Counted from the first letter of the stretch, positions 10,618-22,935 are shown. The stretch: DNA of 64,000 bases from Agrypnia vestita (GCA_016648135.1 JADDOH010000525.1:62001-126000); one strand, 5' to 3'. Numbers and translations are program-made. Notes: generated by a model from the letters alone, not told the origin.

Positions 10618-11091
10618 AAACAGGGTTTATTTGGAAAACATTTATAACCTCGCAGGGCTTTATTTCTACCTTGATTATGAGTCAAAAATGTTTAAGCAAC
10701 CATGACCTAATATCAATAGTTATAGAGATATGCGACATCAAAATTTTTAAAACGTCGGACTATCATTACAGTAACTTATATCGAATATGAAGAATTCATT
10801 CCCTTTAATACAAGTCAAATAAAATATAAAAACGTTCCAATTGGAAATTTTTTAACATGTATTGAAACCAATGAATTTTTCGTAATTTATATAAGTTACT
10901 GTAATGATAGTCCAACATTTTACAAAAAAATAACTCAGAAATTTTGAAACAAATGATGCAAACTTTGATGTCGCATATCTCCATAATTTTGATATTGGGT
11001 CATGGTAGCTTGAACATTTCCGACTCATAATCAAGGCAGAAATATAGTTCTGCGAGGTTATTAATGTTTTTCAAATAACCCTGTATATTAT
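10618..11091. mobile_element. Fold-back (palindromic) MITE, copy 1
   Basis: 10618-10800 and 10880-11091 are inverted copies of each other (CAGGGTTTATTTGGAAAACA at one end, TTTTTCAAATAACCCTG at the other, with TATCAATAG / ATGACCTAATAT and TTACAGTAACTTATAT inside). A second copy lies at 50399-50938. The ends read CAGGGTTA inward. No coding sequence. Confidence 0.75.
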
Positions 11092-13071
11092 AATATTTTT
11101 AATTTTCAACCTCAAACGAGTTTAACTTAATGTGTGTATTATTTTAATTGCACTTAATAAATACGCGAGTAGTGAGAACGTAACGAAGCGTGCAGTAGGT
11201 TAAGTACGGTATGGGCCTTTAAAATTTTTGTGTCCCACAGCCGTCTATGAATATACATAAGGTTTCCGATATCGTTACGATAAAATCCAGTAAAAAAATT
11301 CAAACAAACAAAAACTCTGCGGTGCGACCTGACAGGAATACAATTAATTTCTAAAACTAAAAATAGACTATACCGGCCACTTGTAGAGTCATTTTTTGTC
11401 GTTTTGAGAATCGGTTTGTAATTATGTTCGGCGCTATCGCGGTGAAAACACCAATCGGTGGAATACCGATCATATTTTATTTGTTGATTTAATGTTGTTA
11501 AATGTTGATTTAAAAACTGTTTTCATACTTTGCTTATTATTGTTGTTATTTATCACTATGTACTTCATAATTGTTTTTCATATTTTTTTTTCACTTTTCT
11601 TTTTGTTTTATTGCTTATTATTGTTGTTAATTAATATTATGTACTTATTGCTTTTCATACTTTGTTTCTCACTTTCTCTTACTTTATTGATAGCTTTTCT
11701 GTGATAAAAATGTGATGTTTGGGAGAGAGTTGATTTAAAAGCTGTCTTTCATACTTTGTTTTTCACTTTTTTGTTTTATTACTTAATATTGTTGATATTT
11801 ATTATTATGTTATAATTGCTTTAAAAACTTTGTTTCTCACTTTTTTGGATTATTGCTCCTTTTTCTCTCACATTATTGGTTAGATTAGCGTTTAAGATTT
11901 GAAATCACATTGGTATATGAGTCGTTCTTAATTGAGCTCCAGTTGAATATTTCAAGATTACGTTGTTTTGTTGATTTATTGTAAATGAGAACTTGTGAAT
12001 ACTCTGTATAAATAAATAAATAAAATAGTTTAATTGAGTAAACAGTGAGGTCATACAGATGCAGGACCTACTTATACGGAAGTGAAAAACTTAGAGCAGG
12101 ATATCGTTCGAGGGAACAACGGCAATAAGGGAATGTCCCTTAAGAAGAAGAAGACGAAACCAAACAAAAGTCAGCTAAATTGATTGTAATTTTTTTTTAA
12201 TATAATTATATAATAGGTACCACAATTTAACCTTAATTTTTATGTTATAGACAAAGCTAGCAGTGTTACACAACCTAATCTGCTAAAGGAATATTCTGAT
12301 GCTGGTGAAATTGTTATTGCAAAAGCACTTTCTGAAATATTAATTATTTATACATTTTTGGTTTGTAGTGTTGCAAAAATATTTTTTTTTGTTGAAAACA
12401 TAGTAAGTAAACATGATCATGGAAAAAGAATATCACTGCTGCAAAAAACTTATTTCGTTGTGTGTCTGTCTCTCCGTCCGTCCGTCTGTCTGCAAATTGC
12501 TGGAATTAAAACATTCGATAATTTGACACGCAATCACACAAGGCAAGTCATTATTATTACTTCCCATGATTTTTCATGTACGGCTAGTGATGTAATAATA
12601 TTAGAATTTTTCTGCAATGATTTGTAAACACATTGACTTTCCAAGAAATTAATATCGTCAAAAAAAGAATAAAGTCAACAGAAATCCAAAATCCTAGTAT
12701 TGAAATGTCATTAAATTGAAAATTTGGCAAGCTTTAAAAGTGCCCGTCAGTGAGTAAGTAGTATAGAATTGAGTTTATCTGGAGTAAGGGGTGTTTTGTA
12801 ATTTAATATCTCTCAGAACTTTGAAAGGATGCTAATCCAGCATCCCCCGGGAGCCCACCCCGAGACCCTCTCGAAATACAGAATTACATTTTTCAATTTA
12901 ACGATTTTATTAATCAATTGGAAAATTTAAGTCTTCAACTCCGAGTCGAGTACAACTTTATATTTAAATGAAGTTTAAATGTATTTTTATTAATGACGAT
13001 GTGAATCTTTTATAATGGAACTAATAAATTACTGATAAATATAACGAGTATACTTTTTGTTTAATCAATCA
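11092..13071. other. No gene; T-rich low-complexity block
   Basis: 11490-11900 is T-rich with repeated TTGTTTTATTGCTTATTATTG-type strings; the 70-aa frame at 11492-11704 is a low-complexity product of it. AATAAATAAATAAA at 12009 may be a retroelement tail. GAAGAAGAAG at 12140 resembles the end of the RTE remnant near 61465. CCGTCCGTCCGTCTGTCTG at about 12475 is a short microsatellite. Confidence 0.4.
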
Positions 13072-13885
13072 TCTATATAAATAAAAATGTTAACGTTCGT
13101 TTGTACAAAATCGCTAATCTTTGAAAGTTCTTCACCGATAGCTTTGAAATTTTGGCACAACGTTGCATTCGATTGCGAGGATGTTTTTGTATACCTAATT
13201 TATTTTTATACACCTACTATTTATTTATATAAATAAAGATGTAAATGTTCGATTGTTCAAAATCTTAAATCTCCTAAAGTTCTTCAACTATTTCTTAGAA
13301 ATTTTGACACAGCGTTCCATTCGAATTCGCACAAATCATTTGAAAAAAAAGGTGCCGGTACCTACCTTTTATATATCTATACCTATAAAACTCAATATCT
13401 GTCTGTCTATACTGTCTGTCCACCGTTTGTCCGATTCGACTCAAATTTTGCATACTTATGCTTTAGGACCCGGCGGTTAACATAGGTGACATCCCTTCTA
13501 CGTTTACTTCTTCTCCGCCCTCATATATATTTTCAATGCAAATCTGTATCGTTCGACCGATCGCACTCGAAATTATTTGCAAACTTATTCTTTAGGACCA
13601 GTAGGGTAATATAGGCGACATTTTCCCTTCCCCCCTGACCCACCCCCTCCGCCAGATATATTATGTGTACAAATCTACACTGCTTCACCGATTGGACCCA
13701 AATTTTTCTATTTATTCCCGACAGAAAAATAGCGCCATATTTCTTCCCTAGACGTCCTATGCATCCCAGCTTTGATTGAATGGAAACATCGTTTTAATTA
13801 TAGGCTTTGCAAACCTTTGTTTCCCCCCACAAATTTATTTTCAACTTATTCCTTAACCCGTGCAACGCCGGGTACGAACAGCTAG
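13072..13885 (+). mobile_element. Non-autonomous Helitron
   Basis: The 5' end is TCTATATAAATAAAAATG, preceded by A. The 3' end is CCGTGCAACGCCGGG (short hairpin) followed by TACGAACAGCTAG and then T. TC at the start, a GC hairpin about 10 bp before CTAG, and insertion between A and T are Helitron hallmarks. Inside, three to five diverged subunits of about 130-150 bp repeat the pattern AAATCT-TCG-CCGAT-GAAATTTTG-CA-A. There is no Rep/helicase ORF, so it depends on a partner. Confidence 0.8.
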
Positions 13886-14255
13886 TTTTATATAAAAACA
13901 TTCGTGAGACAAATAAAGTTTAAATGCGTTCTAAATTACCTCTACAATATCCTACACACAGCTGAAGAAGGAAACAGATGTTATTCAAACATATTTTAGT
14001 AATACTCTAATCTCTAATATAAAGCAAGTGGATAAACAACAAAAAAATATTTTTATTCATAATTTTTAAATCTCTGCTAACTGACTTTATTTGCTTTTCC
14101 GTTGCCTGTTTCTTCATGCATTATAGAAGTAAATAAGTTGGTCTTTAAAACATTCATATGAAGCAAACACAACATGGCTACAAATAATTTGGGTTTAAAT
14201 AAAAATTATTTCGGGCAGGCCTGAACCTTCATCAAGATTAAAGGATATGTATCCG

Positions 14256-14287
<32 letters not shown>

Positions 14288-14896
14288 ACGATACATATCA
14301 CGATATTTATGGCTTGATTTTTATTTTTGATATATATTTTTAAAAAATCTGCGGACGTTAATAGATGGCGCTAGTTGCATTTAAAAAAAGTTTGGATATA
14401 TTTTATCCAATTTTTTATATATATCGGATATATATAAAAAAATCCGATTTTTTTATTTTTTAGTATAAAAATTGAATTTTTTCGAACCCTGCTATATAGT
14501 ATATAATAACTCTACCCCTACAAAGGTTTCAAGTTTGAGCCGAAACAAGTTGGATATAAGTTTAAATAAAAAATCTTAAAACAAAATAATAGTTTATAAT
14601 TAAATAATAATAATTTTTTCTTTGATTTCATCGATTACCTCGATATGAAATATTTAAAATCTGAAATATTTGCGAGGGCCTTAATTGCTATGCAGATTCT
14701 TTACCGATCGGTTTAGTCCGGTCCAAAATTAATAATCTTGTCGCCAGGAATATTATGCAAACAAATTTAAAGCTCTATGCCTAACGCTGTCCTGTATCAT
14801 ACCGGTACAGAGTTTGCTTCACTGTCTCGAAAGAAAGCTTTGTAGATGAAATAAAAATAAAATCACATTTTCCTTAAACGAGAAATGGGAGATTGG
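13886..14896. other. No gene; TA microsatellite and a hammerhead-like motif
   Basis: A (TA)n tract lies at about 14260-14287. At 14206-14236 on the minus strand CTTGATGAAGG, a CAGGCCTG hairpin and CCCGAAAT follow in order, another version of the window's hammerhead-like motif. The rest is AT-rich and unassigned. Confidence 0.4.
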
Positions 14897-15650
14897 TTAA
14901 GAGGCCCGAGTGCACAATTTTCGTATCTGCTCTCGATTTTCTAAATTTAACGTAAACTTATTAAATCATTTTGCAAAACCCATAGCTAAACAGACTTTTA
15001 ATCAATTTTATTATGATAATTTACTTTTGAAACATTTCCTTAAAAAAATATGAACAAATATATTGCTATAACATCAAAAAAATTCTAACTCCGAAACACT
15101 ATTTTAGTTTTCATGCAATAAAGTTAACTTTGGTACACTTAATCTCTATATTTTCAAATAAAGACCATATTTTTTATTTACAAATTGATTGTATAACGTT
15201 TGAAAAAGAAGTGGTGCTATTCAGACAATAATATTTTTCGACAAGTTGTTAAATATATCGTTTTAATATAAATAAGAATTAAACGTTCTGTTTCCTATAT
15301 TGCAGTATCCGTAAAACCATTAAAATATCGATTATTTTAATTAAATTATACATGCGTACTGAGAAATTTCACTGTCATTAATATAAAAATATTCAAAAAA
15401 TTATACCTCATACTCGAGAATTCGAATTAATTAAATCGTATAGTCTGTTAAAAGATCATTTTTCTTTCAAATCAGACTTCGGTTGGACAGAATATAATTG
15501 TTCATATTTTTTTTAAGTAAATGGATCTATCCCAATAAATTTGATTAAAAGCCTGTTTAGCTATGGGTTTTGCAAAATGATTTAATAAGTTTACGTTAAA
15601 TTTAGCAAATCGAGAGCAAATACGAAAATCGTGTACTGGGGGCTCCTAAG
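14897..15650. mobile_element. Long-inverted-repeat DNA element, copy 2
   Basis: 14897-15010 and 15537-15650 are inverted repeats of about 110 bp (TTTTCGTATYTGCTCTCGAT, TTAACGTAAACTTATTAAAT, GCAAAACCCATAGCTAAACA). The middle is collinear with the truncated copy at 6058. No ORF. The target duplication is unclear, though TTAA/TAAG flank the ends. Confidence 0.75.
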
Positions 15651-15753
15651 TTGGTAGAGTACTGGCTAAGTGTGCGAGTATATAGTTGTCCAGGTACCGC
15701 TGCAGATGAATATAAGTACAAGGTAAAAGTGAGAGCATATTAAATATTATATA

Positions 15754-17036
15754 TTAGGTCCTTACATATGAAATTGACGTTTAGTATGGGAGGAACATAA
15801 AGCCGATTTTTTTTATTATAATATATTTATTTAATCAAATTATGTACCATTGCTATCTATGCACTTTTGCCATCTCGTAGGTAGTTCATCGATCCCTTTA
15901 CTATAAAAACCATTCGGACGGGAATCAATAAAATCTTTGAAGGCGGTTTTGACTGCCCCATCGGAGTTGAATTTTTTCCTTTGCAAGAAGTTATCCAAAT
16001 TTCGAAAAAAATGGTAATCTGTTGGGGCAAGGTCCGGAGAGTACGGTGAATGTCTTAGACATTCCAATTGAAGCTCCTCTAATTTGGTAGCCGTCTGTTG
16101 TGCAGTGTGTAGTCTAGCGTTATCATGAAGCAGCAGTGGCCTAGAGCGATTAACCAGCCTCGGTTGTGTAGCAGCTAGCTTTTCCATCATGGTTTACAGT
16201 TGCTGACAATAGACATCTGCCGTAATCGTCTGGCCAGATTTAAGAAAGCTGTAGTGAACGACACCAGCATAGTCCACCAAACGCTCACAAGTAACTTTTT
16301 TGGAGTCAATTTTCGCTTGGGGCATGGTTTGGCTGGTTCGGCAGGGTTCAGCCATTGCGATGAGCGCTTCCGATTATCGTACAGGATCCATTTTTCATCA
16401 CAGGTAATGATTCGATTTAAAATCCCTTCATTATTGTGCAGGTTGAGTAATGCAACGCAGCAGTCAACGCGCGTTTGTTGATTTGCTTCACTCAATTCGT
16501 GAGGTACCCACCTTTCAAGCTTTTTCACCTTACCAATTTGCTTCAAGTGGATTAAAACAGTTTTATCACTAACACCGCAGCCTGCAGCTAACTCGGATGT
16601 GGTTTGCGATGGATCCGCTTCCACAAAGCCTTCAATTCTTCATTATCAACTTTGGTCTCCGGCCGTCCACGGGGCTTGTTCTGCAGGTCGAAATTTCCAG
16701 AACGAAAACGTTGGAACCAAAAACGCACTGTGTTTTCTTTTGCGGCACCGTCGCCATACACATCATTAATCCTTCGAGCCGTTTCTGCAGCACTGGTGCC
16801 ACGGTGGAACTCGTACTCGTTAGTAACGCGATATTTCAAGTTTTTCATTTTATAAACTGAGTGACGCAAAGAAAAAAACAATTGAGGAAAAAACAAATGA
16901 ATTATAATTTTCAAAACACAAATACATGAGTAAATAGCTGTATAAATTTGGATTTAAAATTCCTAACCAATGAGAAGATATTTGAGATCAAATTTGCCAG
17001 TACGGAAAAACGCCAATTTCATATGTAAGGACCTAA
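15754..17036 (-). mobile_element. Mariner element A (dead)
   Basis: It is bounded by inverted repeats TTAGGTCCTTACATATGAAA on both sides and TA duplications (15752-15753, 17037-17038). At 1283 bp it is the full length of a mariner. It is the same family as elements B (28896) and C (34734). Confidence 0.95.
15840..16848 (-). pseudogene. Mariner transposase, broken (copy A)
   Basis: Compared with the intact copy B, the start MKNLKYRV is kept (ATG ending at 16848). A 1-bp loss near 16627 shifts the frame after VDNEELKA, a second 1-bp loss near 16271 follows VSVWWT, CAA has become TAA before the TMMEKLA segment, and TAC has become TAA just after SNGT, removing the last residues. The catalytic blocks ITCDEKW, LLHDNAR and YSPDLAPTDYHF are still readable. 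Transposases of this family cut and paste the element at TA sites; this copy cannot make one. Confidence 0.93.
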
Positions 17037-17038
17037 TA

Positions 17039-17929
17039 TATACGCTGAAGAAACATATTATGTGTTTAAAATAAGAATTAAAATTATTCAATAATATATC
17101 CACCGATATTACTCACGCCTGCAGAATTCATTCCCTATTGGGATCTTCGAAGCCCTAAAAATCAACAGGCTCGAGAGGTGATTGTGACCCCGACCTTACG
17201 AAAAGGACACGGATTACAAAACACGAATAACGTACGAAGCCGTAGATCGAGGGTATTCGGTACGTACGATAATTTTTCTCCATCGCGAAATTTAAACTCA
17301 AGTTCGAAAAAGTTTCAATCTATACGCCTCTTGAAACAAGTTCTGGATTCTGTTTTTGAATTAATAAGATCAAGTTTTAGGTGAGAAATTTAAATTTTCG
17401 TTCCTCCCTTGTTTTCCTTGGACCTTTCCAAGAAAAAAATATAAATTTTTGATTGCGGAGTGAACGCGAACGTGCTTTCTCCATCTATTTTGTACACCAC
17501 GGTGGAAAATAATATACAAAGATACAATAAATATATCCATTATTTTTTTATTTATTGATGAGTAGGTAAGGCGATTTAAATACCTAAGTTATATACTCTT
17601 TTCCACGTTCCTGTGTCGGTCCGTCTCGTCTTATTGTCTTATTGCTTCTTAATAGATATGGGTAATAGAAAGAATGTTGACATTGCAAAAATTTTAGTTC
17701 TGCGTGAATCATATTACGTCTGCTCTATTTGAAATAAATCTAAAATATTACTGATCCGCCATTTAAAGAAAATATCCACCATTTTGAATATTGAAGAGAG
17801 CACGGACCGGACTATGCGACTAAGGACCTTTTTAGTATGTTTAAAACTTTTCGTCATCAAAGATATATAGATGACTTCCATACCTACTTTCCCGTATAAA
17901 ATATCTTCATATCTGTGACTTTTATGATA
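17039..17929. other. No gene seen
   Basis: The 68-aa frame at 17178-17384 has no recognisable motif. ATAGATGACTTCCATACC and TACTTTCCCGTATAAAATAT near 17868-17905 resemble the end of the MITE family at 2176 and 26590. Confidence 0.3.
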
Positions 17930-18690
17930 TATCTAGATTTTTTTATGTGTAACATCTTTCCTCTCGCTTTCCTGGAATCTGTGGCAGTGGTTTCGTGAAA
18001 ATGGACGAAAATGCGTAACAGGAAATAAGACGCGCGCAATTTATTTATAATATAACCAATGAGCGCGCGCGGAGTGCGCGCGATGCAAAAAATTATCATT
18101 AAATTATTATATAAACAAATCAATACTCAGCAAGCGTCATCACAGCGAAGACGCACACTTCCAACAGCCAACGCTTCTAATTTTGTATATATGCTACACG
18201 GCTGGTGTAAAGCGTGTGTGTGGTTGTTGTAACTTTGATATATTTTGGCTTGTACCTTCGAAACTATCCAATATATACTTTTTTTACAATAATGTAAACA
18301 ATACTACCCTTATTGATTTACAATCTCAAAATTTATGTAATTATTTTAAAATATTTATTCAAAGTTTTCATGCAATACGTATGGCGGCGCACTACCGCCA
18401 TCTATAAAAATAAATGAAAACATATAATTGACCAAACACATTTCTAAACAAAATGCGTATGTAGATAGATATACGTTACCTACCTAGTGCGGCAAAATTC
18501 AATAATAAATAAATGCACATATATTCTCTTTACTTGCATTTACTAATTAATAAATATATAGGTACTAGCTTTTTTAAATTTTGATGTTAATTTCTGTCGC
18601 TGCTCAATTAATATTTTTAATTGTGAGATGTCAAATGTTACACATCATATGCGACTGCTGTAAGGCTCGCTCGTTTTTTTTTCGTATATC
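17930..18690. repeat. Dispersed repeat family, copy 2
   Basis: Same family as 7868-8225 and 54588-55150, with TGTGTAACATCTTTCCTCTC at the left, CCAATGAGCGCGCGC in the middle and ATCATATGCGACTGCTGTAA at the right. It is the longest copy. The frame at 18183-18407 is inside it and unrecognised. Confidence 0.65.
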
Positions 18691-18899
18691 CCAATCGTTC
18701 ATATATATTCATATATTTCACATGTGTTCATATTCATAATTCATATATAGTCCGTCTAACTTATCTGAAGAATGGCCAAATTTGGAACTAACGACGCCAT
18801 ATTGGATTATCTACAGCTGACGGACCTTTGACAGACTTTGTTTACAGAGAGGTTCACGACTGTTTCGATAGTTTTTTAAGAACATTTTAGATTGTCACC

Positions 18900-19241
18900 A
18901 TGCCAAAAACCATTAAAAGCGGTGTTCGGGAAATAATCTTGAAAATGCACACGTTTTTTGAAGAGGAACAACGTCTAAAAGCCCCAATTATACCGTTTGA
19001 TTTTGTTCATAGACTTATTGCCGCCACTTCAGGTTAATGCTGCCATGCAATTATAATGATTTTTCCCATACTTAGTTTTTTATTTACTATTATACAATTT
19101 CTTCAGGTATTTCTGAATCGGCAATTTACAAAATAGTTAAAGAAGGTAAAGTGGCCGTGGAAATGGGCATTAAAATATCTACACCCGGAAAAAAAAGAAC
19201 AAGGATAAGTGGAAAAATTGAATTAGAAGCCGTAAGATGAG
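18900..19241 (+). pseudogene. Transposase N-terminal exons with a 74-nt intron
   Basis: The ATG at 18900 opens MPKTIKSGVREIILKMHTFF. Exon 1 ends at 19032 before GT. TTTCTTCAG closes the intron at 19106 and the joined frame reads SGISESAIYKIVKEGK, then KISTPGKKR. This is the helix-turn-helix region and the KISTPGKKR segment typical of insect IS630/Tc1-type transposases. The frame stops at TGA (19239-19241), although GTAAGA just before it could be a second donor. The catalytic DDE domain is absent. Splicing is inferred from the sequence. Confidence 0.65.
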
Positions 19242-19591
19242 AAAAGTTTTAGAACATATTTTATTCGATAATTTTTTACATAGAATTTTTATTACAAAAT
19301 TCATTAACGAGTTCATTTGTATAAACATCTTTTTTCAAAAATAAACTTTTTTATTTATGCACATTAAAGACTGGTTGCATCAACTTACTTTATAGCAATA
19401 GTTCATTTAAAGCATAGATTTTTACGAGAGCAGTTGTTTGATCGGTGGAAAATGCAAAATATCTATGCTTTGAACGAAAGATTACTATAAACCAAGTTGA
19501 TACAACGGCCCTAAACCGATTGATATCCTTAGGTGTTACTGAGTTAAACATGGTGGTCATGATCATTAGGTATGAGACACCGAATAAAACC

Positions 19592-19768
19592 GGCGCCACA
19601 CTGCGCGGATCTTCCGCCGCGTCTCTTCTGTCGTGGAACATCGCTACATTTCTTTCCATACAATATGCGCTTATTAAACACACTACGCGGATGATCGGTC
19701 GATCTATTTGCTTTGCCGATTTGGCGCAACGGAAAAAACGCGGCGGAAGATCTGCGTAATGTGGCGCC
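19592..19768. mobile_element. Small palindromic MITE nested in the IS630-like element
   Basis: The ends GGCGCCACACTGCGCGGATC and GATCTGCGTAATGTGGCGCC are inverted copies, with TTCCGCCGCGT continuing the match. It is 177 bp and GC-rich at its termini. No target duplication could be assigned, because GGCGCC is itself palindromic. Confidence 0.65.
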
Positions 19769-20068
19769 AGCCTAAAAGAATTATTATTGTTTGTTTTTTT
19801 TTTCCTGAAAATGGTATTTTTCTTTGATTTTGAAAAAACGCCATTTTGTGACGTTGTGTATTTTACGAATGTATATTTTGATAAATTTATTTGTACGTTA
19901 GTTTACATTTTTTGTTTTTTATTGTGTCGTATACTGCTTAATAACTTGTTTAAGAAAAAACGAATTTGCATAAAATTCCCTACAAATTAGATAATTTTTA
20001 CACTATGGGCAGTACCACAACGATTGGGACGCCCTCCTTTATTCTCCAGATAAGTTGGACGGACTATA

Positions 20069-20799
20069 CTTCACATATTCATACCCCACAGATTTAATTT
20101 ATCACATATCGAAATCGTCATGTTTTATGCTACACCCACACGCTACATGTTGAAATTCTAAACCGTATTCAGAAAGCAATGTGTTTTTAATAATAATAAT
20201 TATTATTATTATTATGGAATTCCGTGGAATCATGCTATTTATTACACAAACATTTTCGGAATAACGTGATTACTAACGGTCACGTAATTAACTTAACGTA
20301 ACGATCCGTTATACGCCGGGAAATGATTCTTAATAAAAGATAGTCATTACCGTTTTGTTGAATTGAAAACAATTAATTAGTATGTTTCACTTAGGCAAAT
20401 AATTGAGAAATAATGACGAGTCGTAACCCTACTAAAACGGTTAAGTGTAAAAAGAAAAATGGGTTGTTTACTTTTTTACAAGAAAAGTCCTAAGCACTTG
20501 TAAATTTTACCATCTAAGCACTTTTCCTAAGGGGAGTATGGCTATCTCTCTCCGCTCTTCTGAGCAGCCTCACGGTCCATTACTCTCCGGGGACGGAGAT
20601 GAAGGCTGGACCAGATCTGACCAATAAGTCCATTGGAAAGGTGATCATTATATTTCCCTTATCGCTGAAAAGCTTTTCACAATGAAAATTAATTGTACAT
20701 ATTATTGTGGCATTCTGAACTAAATTTAAACGTAATTCATTTCATACAATTAATAGCGCAGGTATGGTATCGTAGTACGCGAATGTTTTAAGGGTTGAA
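20069..20799. other. No gene; possible upstream part of an LTR or promoter
   Basis: 20535-20640 is GC-richer (CTCTCCGGGGACGGAGATGA) and contains small dyads. Nothing codes here. (TAA/TTA)n near 20190-20215 is a microsatellite. Confidence 0.3.
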
Positions 20800-20960
20800 A
20801 TGAGAGGTATAAAAGGTGGTCGGGTACAGTCAGCACAGTGTGGTCGGTGGGTTAATCTGACCGCACTGTCAGCTGGATTAGAGGGACGACCGCCCTTCAA
20901 AGTGTTAGACAAAATAAACCCTTAATTAAACACCATTATTATGTTTCTTCCCGGTAAGTT
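20800..20960 (+). promoter_or_regulatory. Core-promoter-like block, perhaps of an LTR
   Basis: TATAAAAGG at 20808 is followed by a TCAG initiator-like site about 20-25 bp on. AATAAA at about 20915 and CCCGGTAAGTTT (donor-like) at about 20950 follow. TATA, initiator, polyadenylation signal and splice donor within 150 bp would suit an LTR leader. No partner LTR was found and no gene follows. Confidence 0.4.
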
Positions 20961-21316
20961 TACACTTTAAGCAAAAAATAAATAAATTTAATATAGACAA
21001 TACTTAATATAATAATATAAGAAAATTTAATATTGACCATTTATATCATATGATCTGTGACAGTCTGACATCCAGAGAGGATTAAATATGTTTTTTATAT
21101 TTGTTGGGCACTTACTATGTAACAATTTCTTTCAGACATTTTTTTGGTGAGTCAACTTATGTACAATTTGTTACTTAGTATACATCACTAAGTAATAAAT
21201 TGTAAATAAGTTTAAACTCACAAAAAAAGTATACATTACTAAGTAATAAATTGTAAATAAGTTTAAACTCGCAAAAAAAACCACACATTATCAAATTTTT
21301 AAGAGTTGTATTATAT

Positions 21317-21829
21317 TGTCACGTGTCGTGGGTGCGGGAGGGTGGAAATTAATAAGTGATTTTAAAAGCCATTTTAAAAAACGAATTAAACTTAACGCTA
21401 TTTTGCAGTATATCTCACTCGTAAATGAACACCCTATGATCGCTGGGTAACACGTATTTAACATTTGCTAGAACATTCCATCCAATTTCGCTCATATTAA
21501 TTGCTCTGATTTATTTCGCTAATTAGTTACTTCGCTCGATTATTCACTTTATTTATCGCTTCATTTCCCTCCCGACTGGCCATACCGGGCGTCGTTCGCG
21601 CATACTTTGCGGCCGATTTCACACCGAACAAACTGTCAACACGACGCGGCCTAGACCCGCGCTATTTATATCCAAAAACTAGATAATCGAACCTCCTAGG
21701 TTTTTCTGGTACTGAGGAGAAGATTCTCGTCGCTTCTAGGCTTTTTCAGGTGTGTTTTCCAGAATGTAATGGAAGGGTCCTAGAGTTTTCGATGTAATTG
21801 TGCGTAATCTCTTATGTCCTTTCGTTACA
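21317..21829 (-). repeat. Solo LTR of a Gypsy-type retrotransposon
   Basis: On the minus strand it starts TGTAACGAAAGGAC, has GGATATAAATAGCGCGG as a TATA region, and ends CACGACACGTGACA. ATAT lies on both sides (21313-21316, 21830-21833), a 4-bp duplication as made by Ty3/Gypsy integrases, many of which prefer TATA/ATAT. At 513 bp it has no internal region, so it is a solo LTR left by recombination. Related copies lie at 30417, 33261 and 60841. Confidence 0.8.
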
Positions 21830-21833
21830 ATAT

Positions 21834-22379
21834 TTATGTTCTAAATCTATGTATATTCTTTCAAATAATTAAAAAGACATTTATAGTCCTTCCCATGACA
21901 TAATATAGGTACATACATAGATTTTGCAGCTGGGTCTCCTGCCTCAATAATTTATCTTAATTCCTTATATATCTAGTTGAGATTGTTTTACAATGCAAGA
22001 ATATGTCAATTATTAGTCGGCGAGTTTTCTCTGTCACGGTAATTCCAATTTTTTTTCTCGATTACTCAGTCGTGTACAAATCGTTTCAAATTCTTGCGAT
22101 TTTCACTTTCATCATCATGTATAATTCAATAATGACACACGTTCAGACTTGGCAATATTGATCTTGCAATCTGAAAATCTTAATGCGGACTGCAGAGAAA
22201 GTTGGAAGATAATAAATCAATGAAATGGACAAGTTGTTTGTTAAAATTATGTGTGAGAATAAGGGGTGAATGCCTATAAAGAGAAGAGTGCACAGGAAAG
22301 AGAATATAATCTTATATTCAGATATATATTGTAAAATTTATTCCTTAAAATAAAAATAATAATAATTACGTGATACTTC
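21834..22379. other. No gene seen
   Basis: AT-rich spacer with no supported frame. Confidence 0.3.
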
Positions 22380-22935
22380 CCCAAGGCGATACAAAACGTA
22401 TTTCCACGAGACGTGGCTTTAGGGGGCAAATAAAAACACTAGAAATTTATTAAGTTTAATTTATTACCAAAGAAAATCCTAGATATGAGTTAAATTTTAG
22501 TACTGTTCTTAATTCTGCAGTCGCTAAATGTCTTCTCGAATATTTCACTCAATTATTATTAAACTCTTTCTTCATTCGCACAAATTAACGCTATTTCTAG
22601 ACCTTAGATCACTTCTGAAGAAATCTGTTAGATTTTTCTCCCGCAGAAATTCGCCCTGGTTTCTTATTTAATTCACTTTTACTTGCGTTGATTTCACTTA
22701 CTAATATCGCGTGTTGTATTCACAAACTGAATTTTTCAAGCCTGCGTCGCGTGTTCCCTGTATGGTAAAATTCTTCTGAACGTTTCATTCTAGAGGTAAC
22801 CAGAAATATGTCGAACGTTCTAGGCCCTTCTACGTACTCTATTACTATCGGATTGAAGGTCGTTGAAGGCTCTAGAGATATAACGTGGTCCGCTTGAGTT
22901 ATACCAGACTTCGTGCGTAATCAGTCCACCATAAT
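22380..22935 (-). repeat. LTR-like sequence, diverged
   Basis: On the minus strand it contains TGATTACGCACGAAG, like the GATTACGCAC block after the start of the 21317-21829 LTR, a CTCTAGAG/TTCTAGAATG region, and an end CCACGTCTCGTGG that resembles the LTR end CCACGACACGTG. Termini and duplications could not be fixed. It may be a related, older LTR. Confidence 0.4.

Larger units (their letters stand above)
18748..20066 (+). mobile_element. IS630/Tc1-like DNA transposon, internally degraded
   Basis: Inverted ends TAGTCCGTCYAACTTATCTG face inward, with TA duplications at 18746-18747 and 20067-20068. Near the left end it encodes the N-terminal part of a transposase with one intron. The DDE part is gone. 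A small palindromic MITE is nested at 19592-19768. Confidence 0.82.

Noticed and set aside
15640..15715. tRNA-like string TTGGTAGAGTACTGGCTAAG
   Set aside because: It resembles an A-box, but I found no B-box or cloverleaf at the right spacing.
16597..16860. Plus-strand frames over mariner A, and minus-strand frames at 29066-29328 and 34944-35174 over B and C
   Set aside because: They are antisense shadows of the mariner transposase and recur only because the element recurs.
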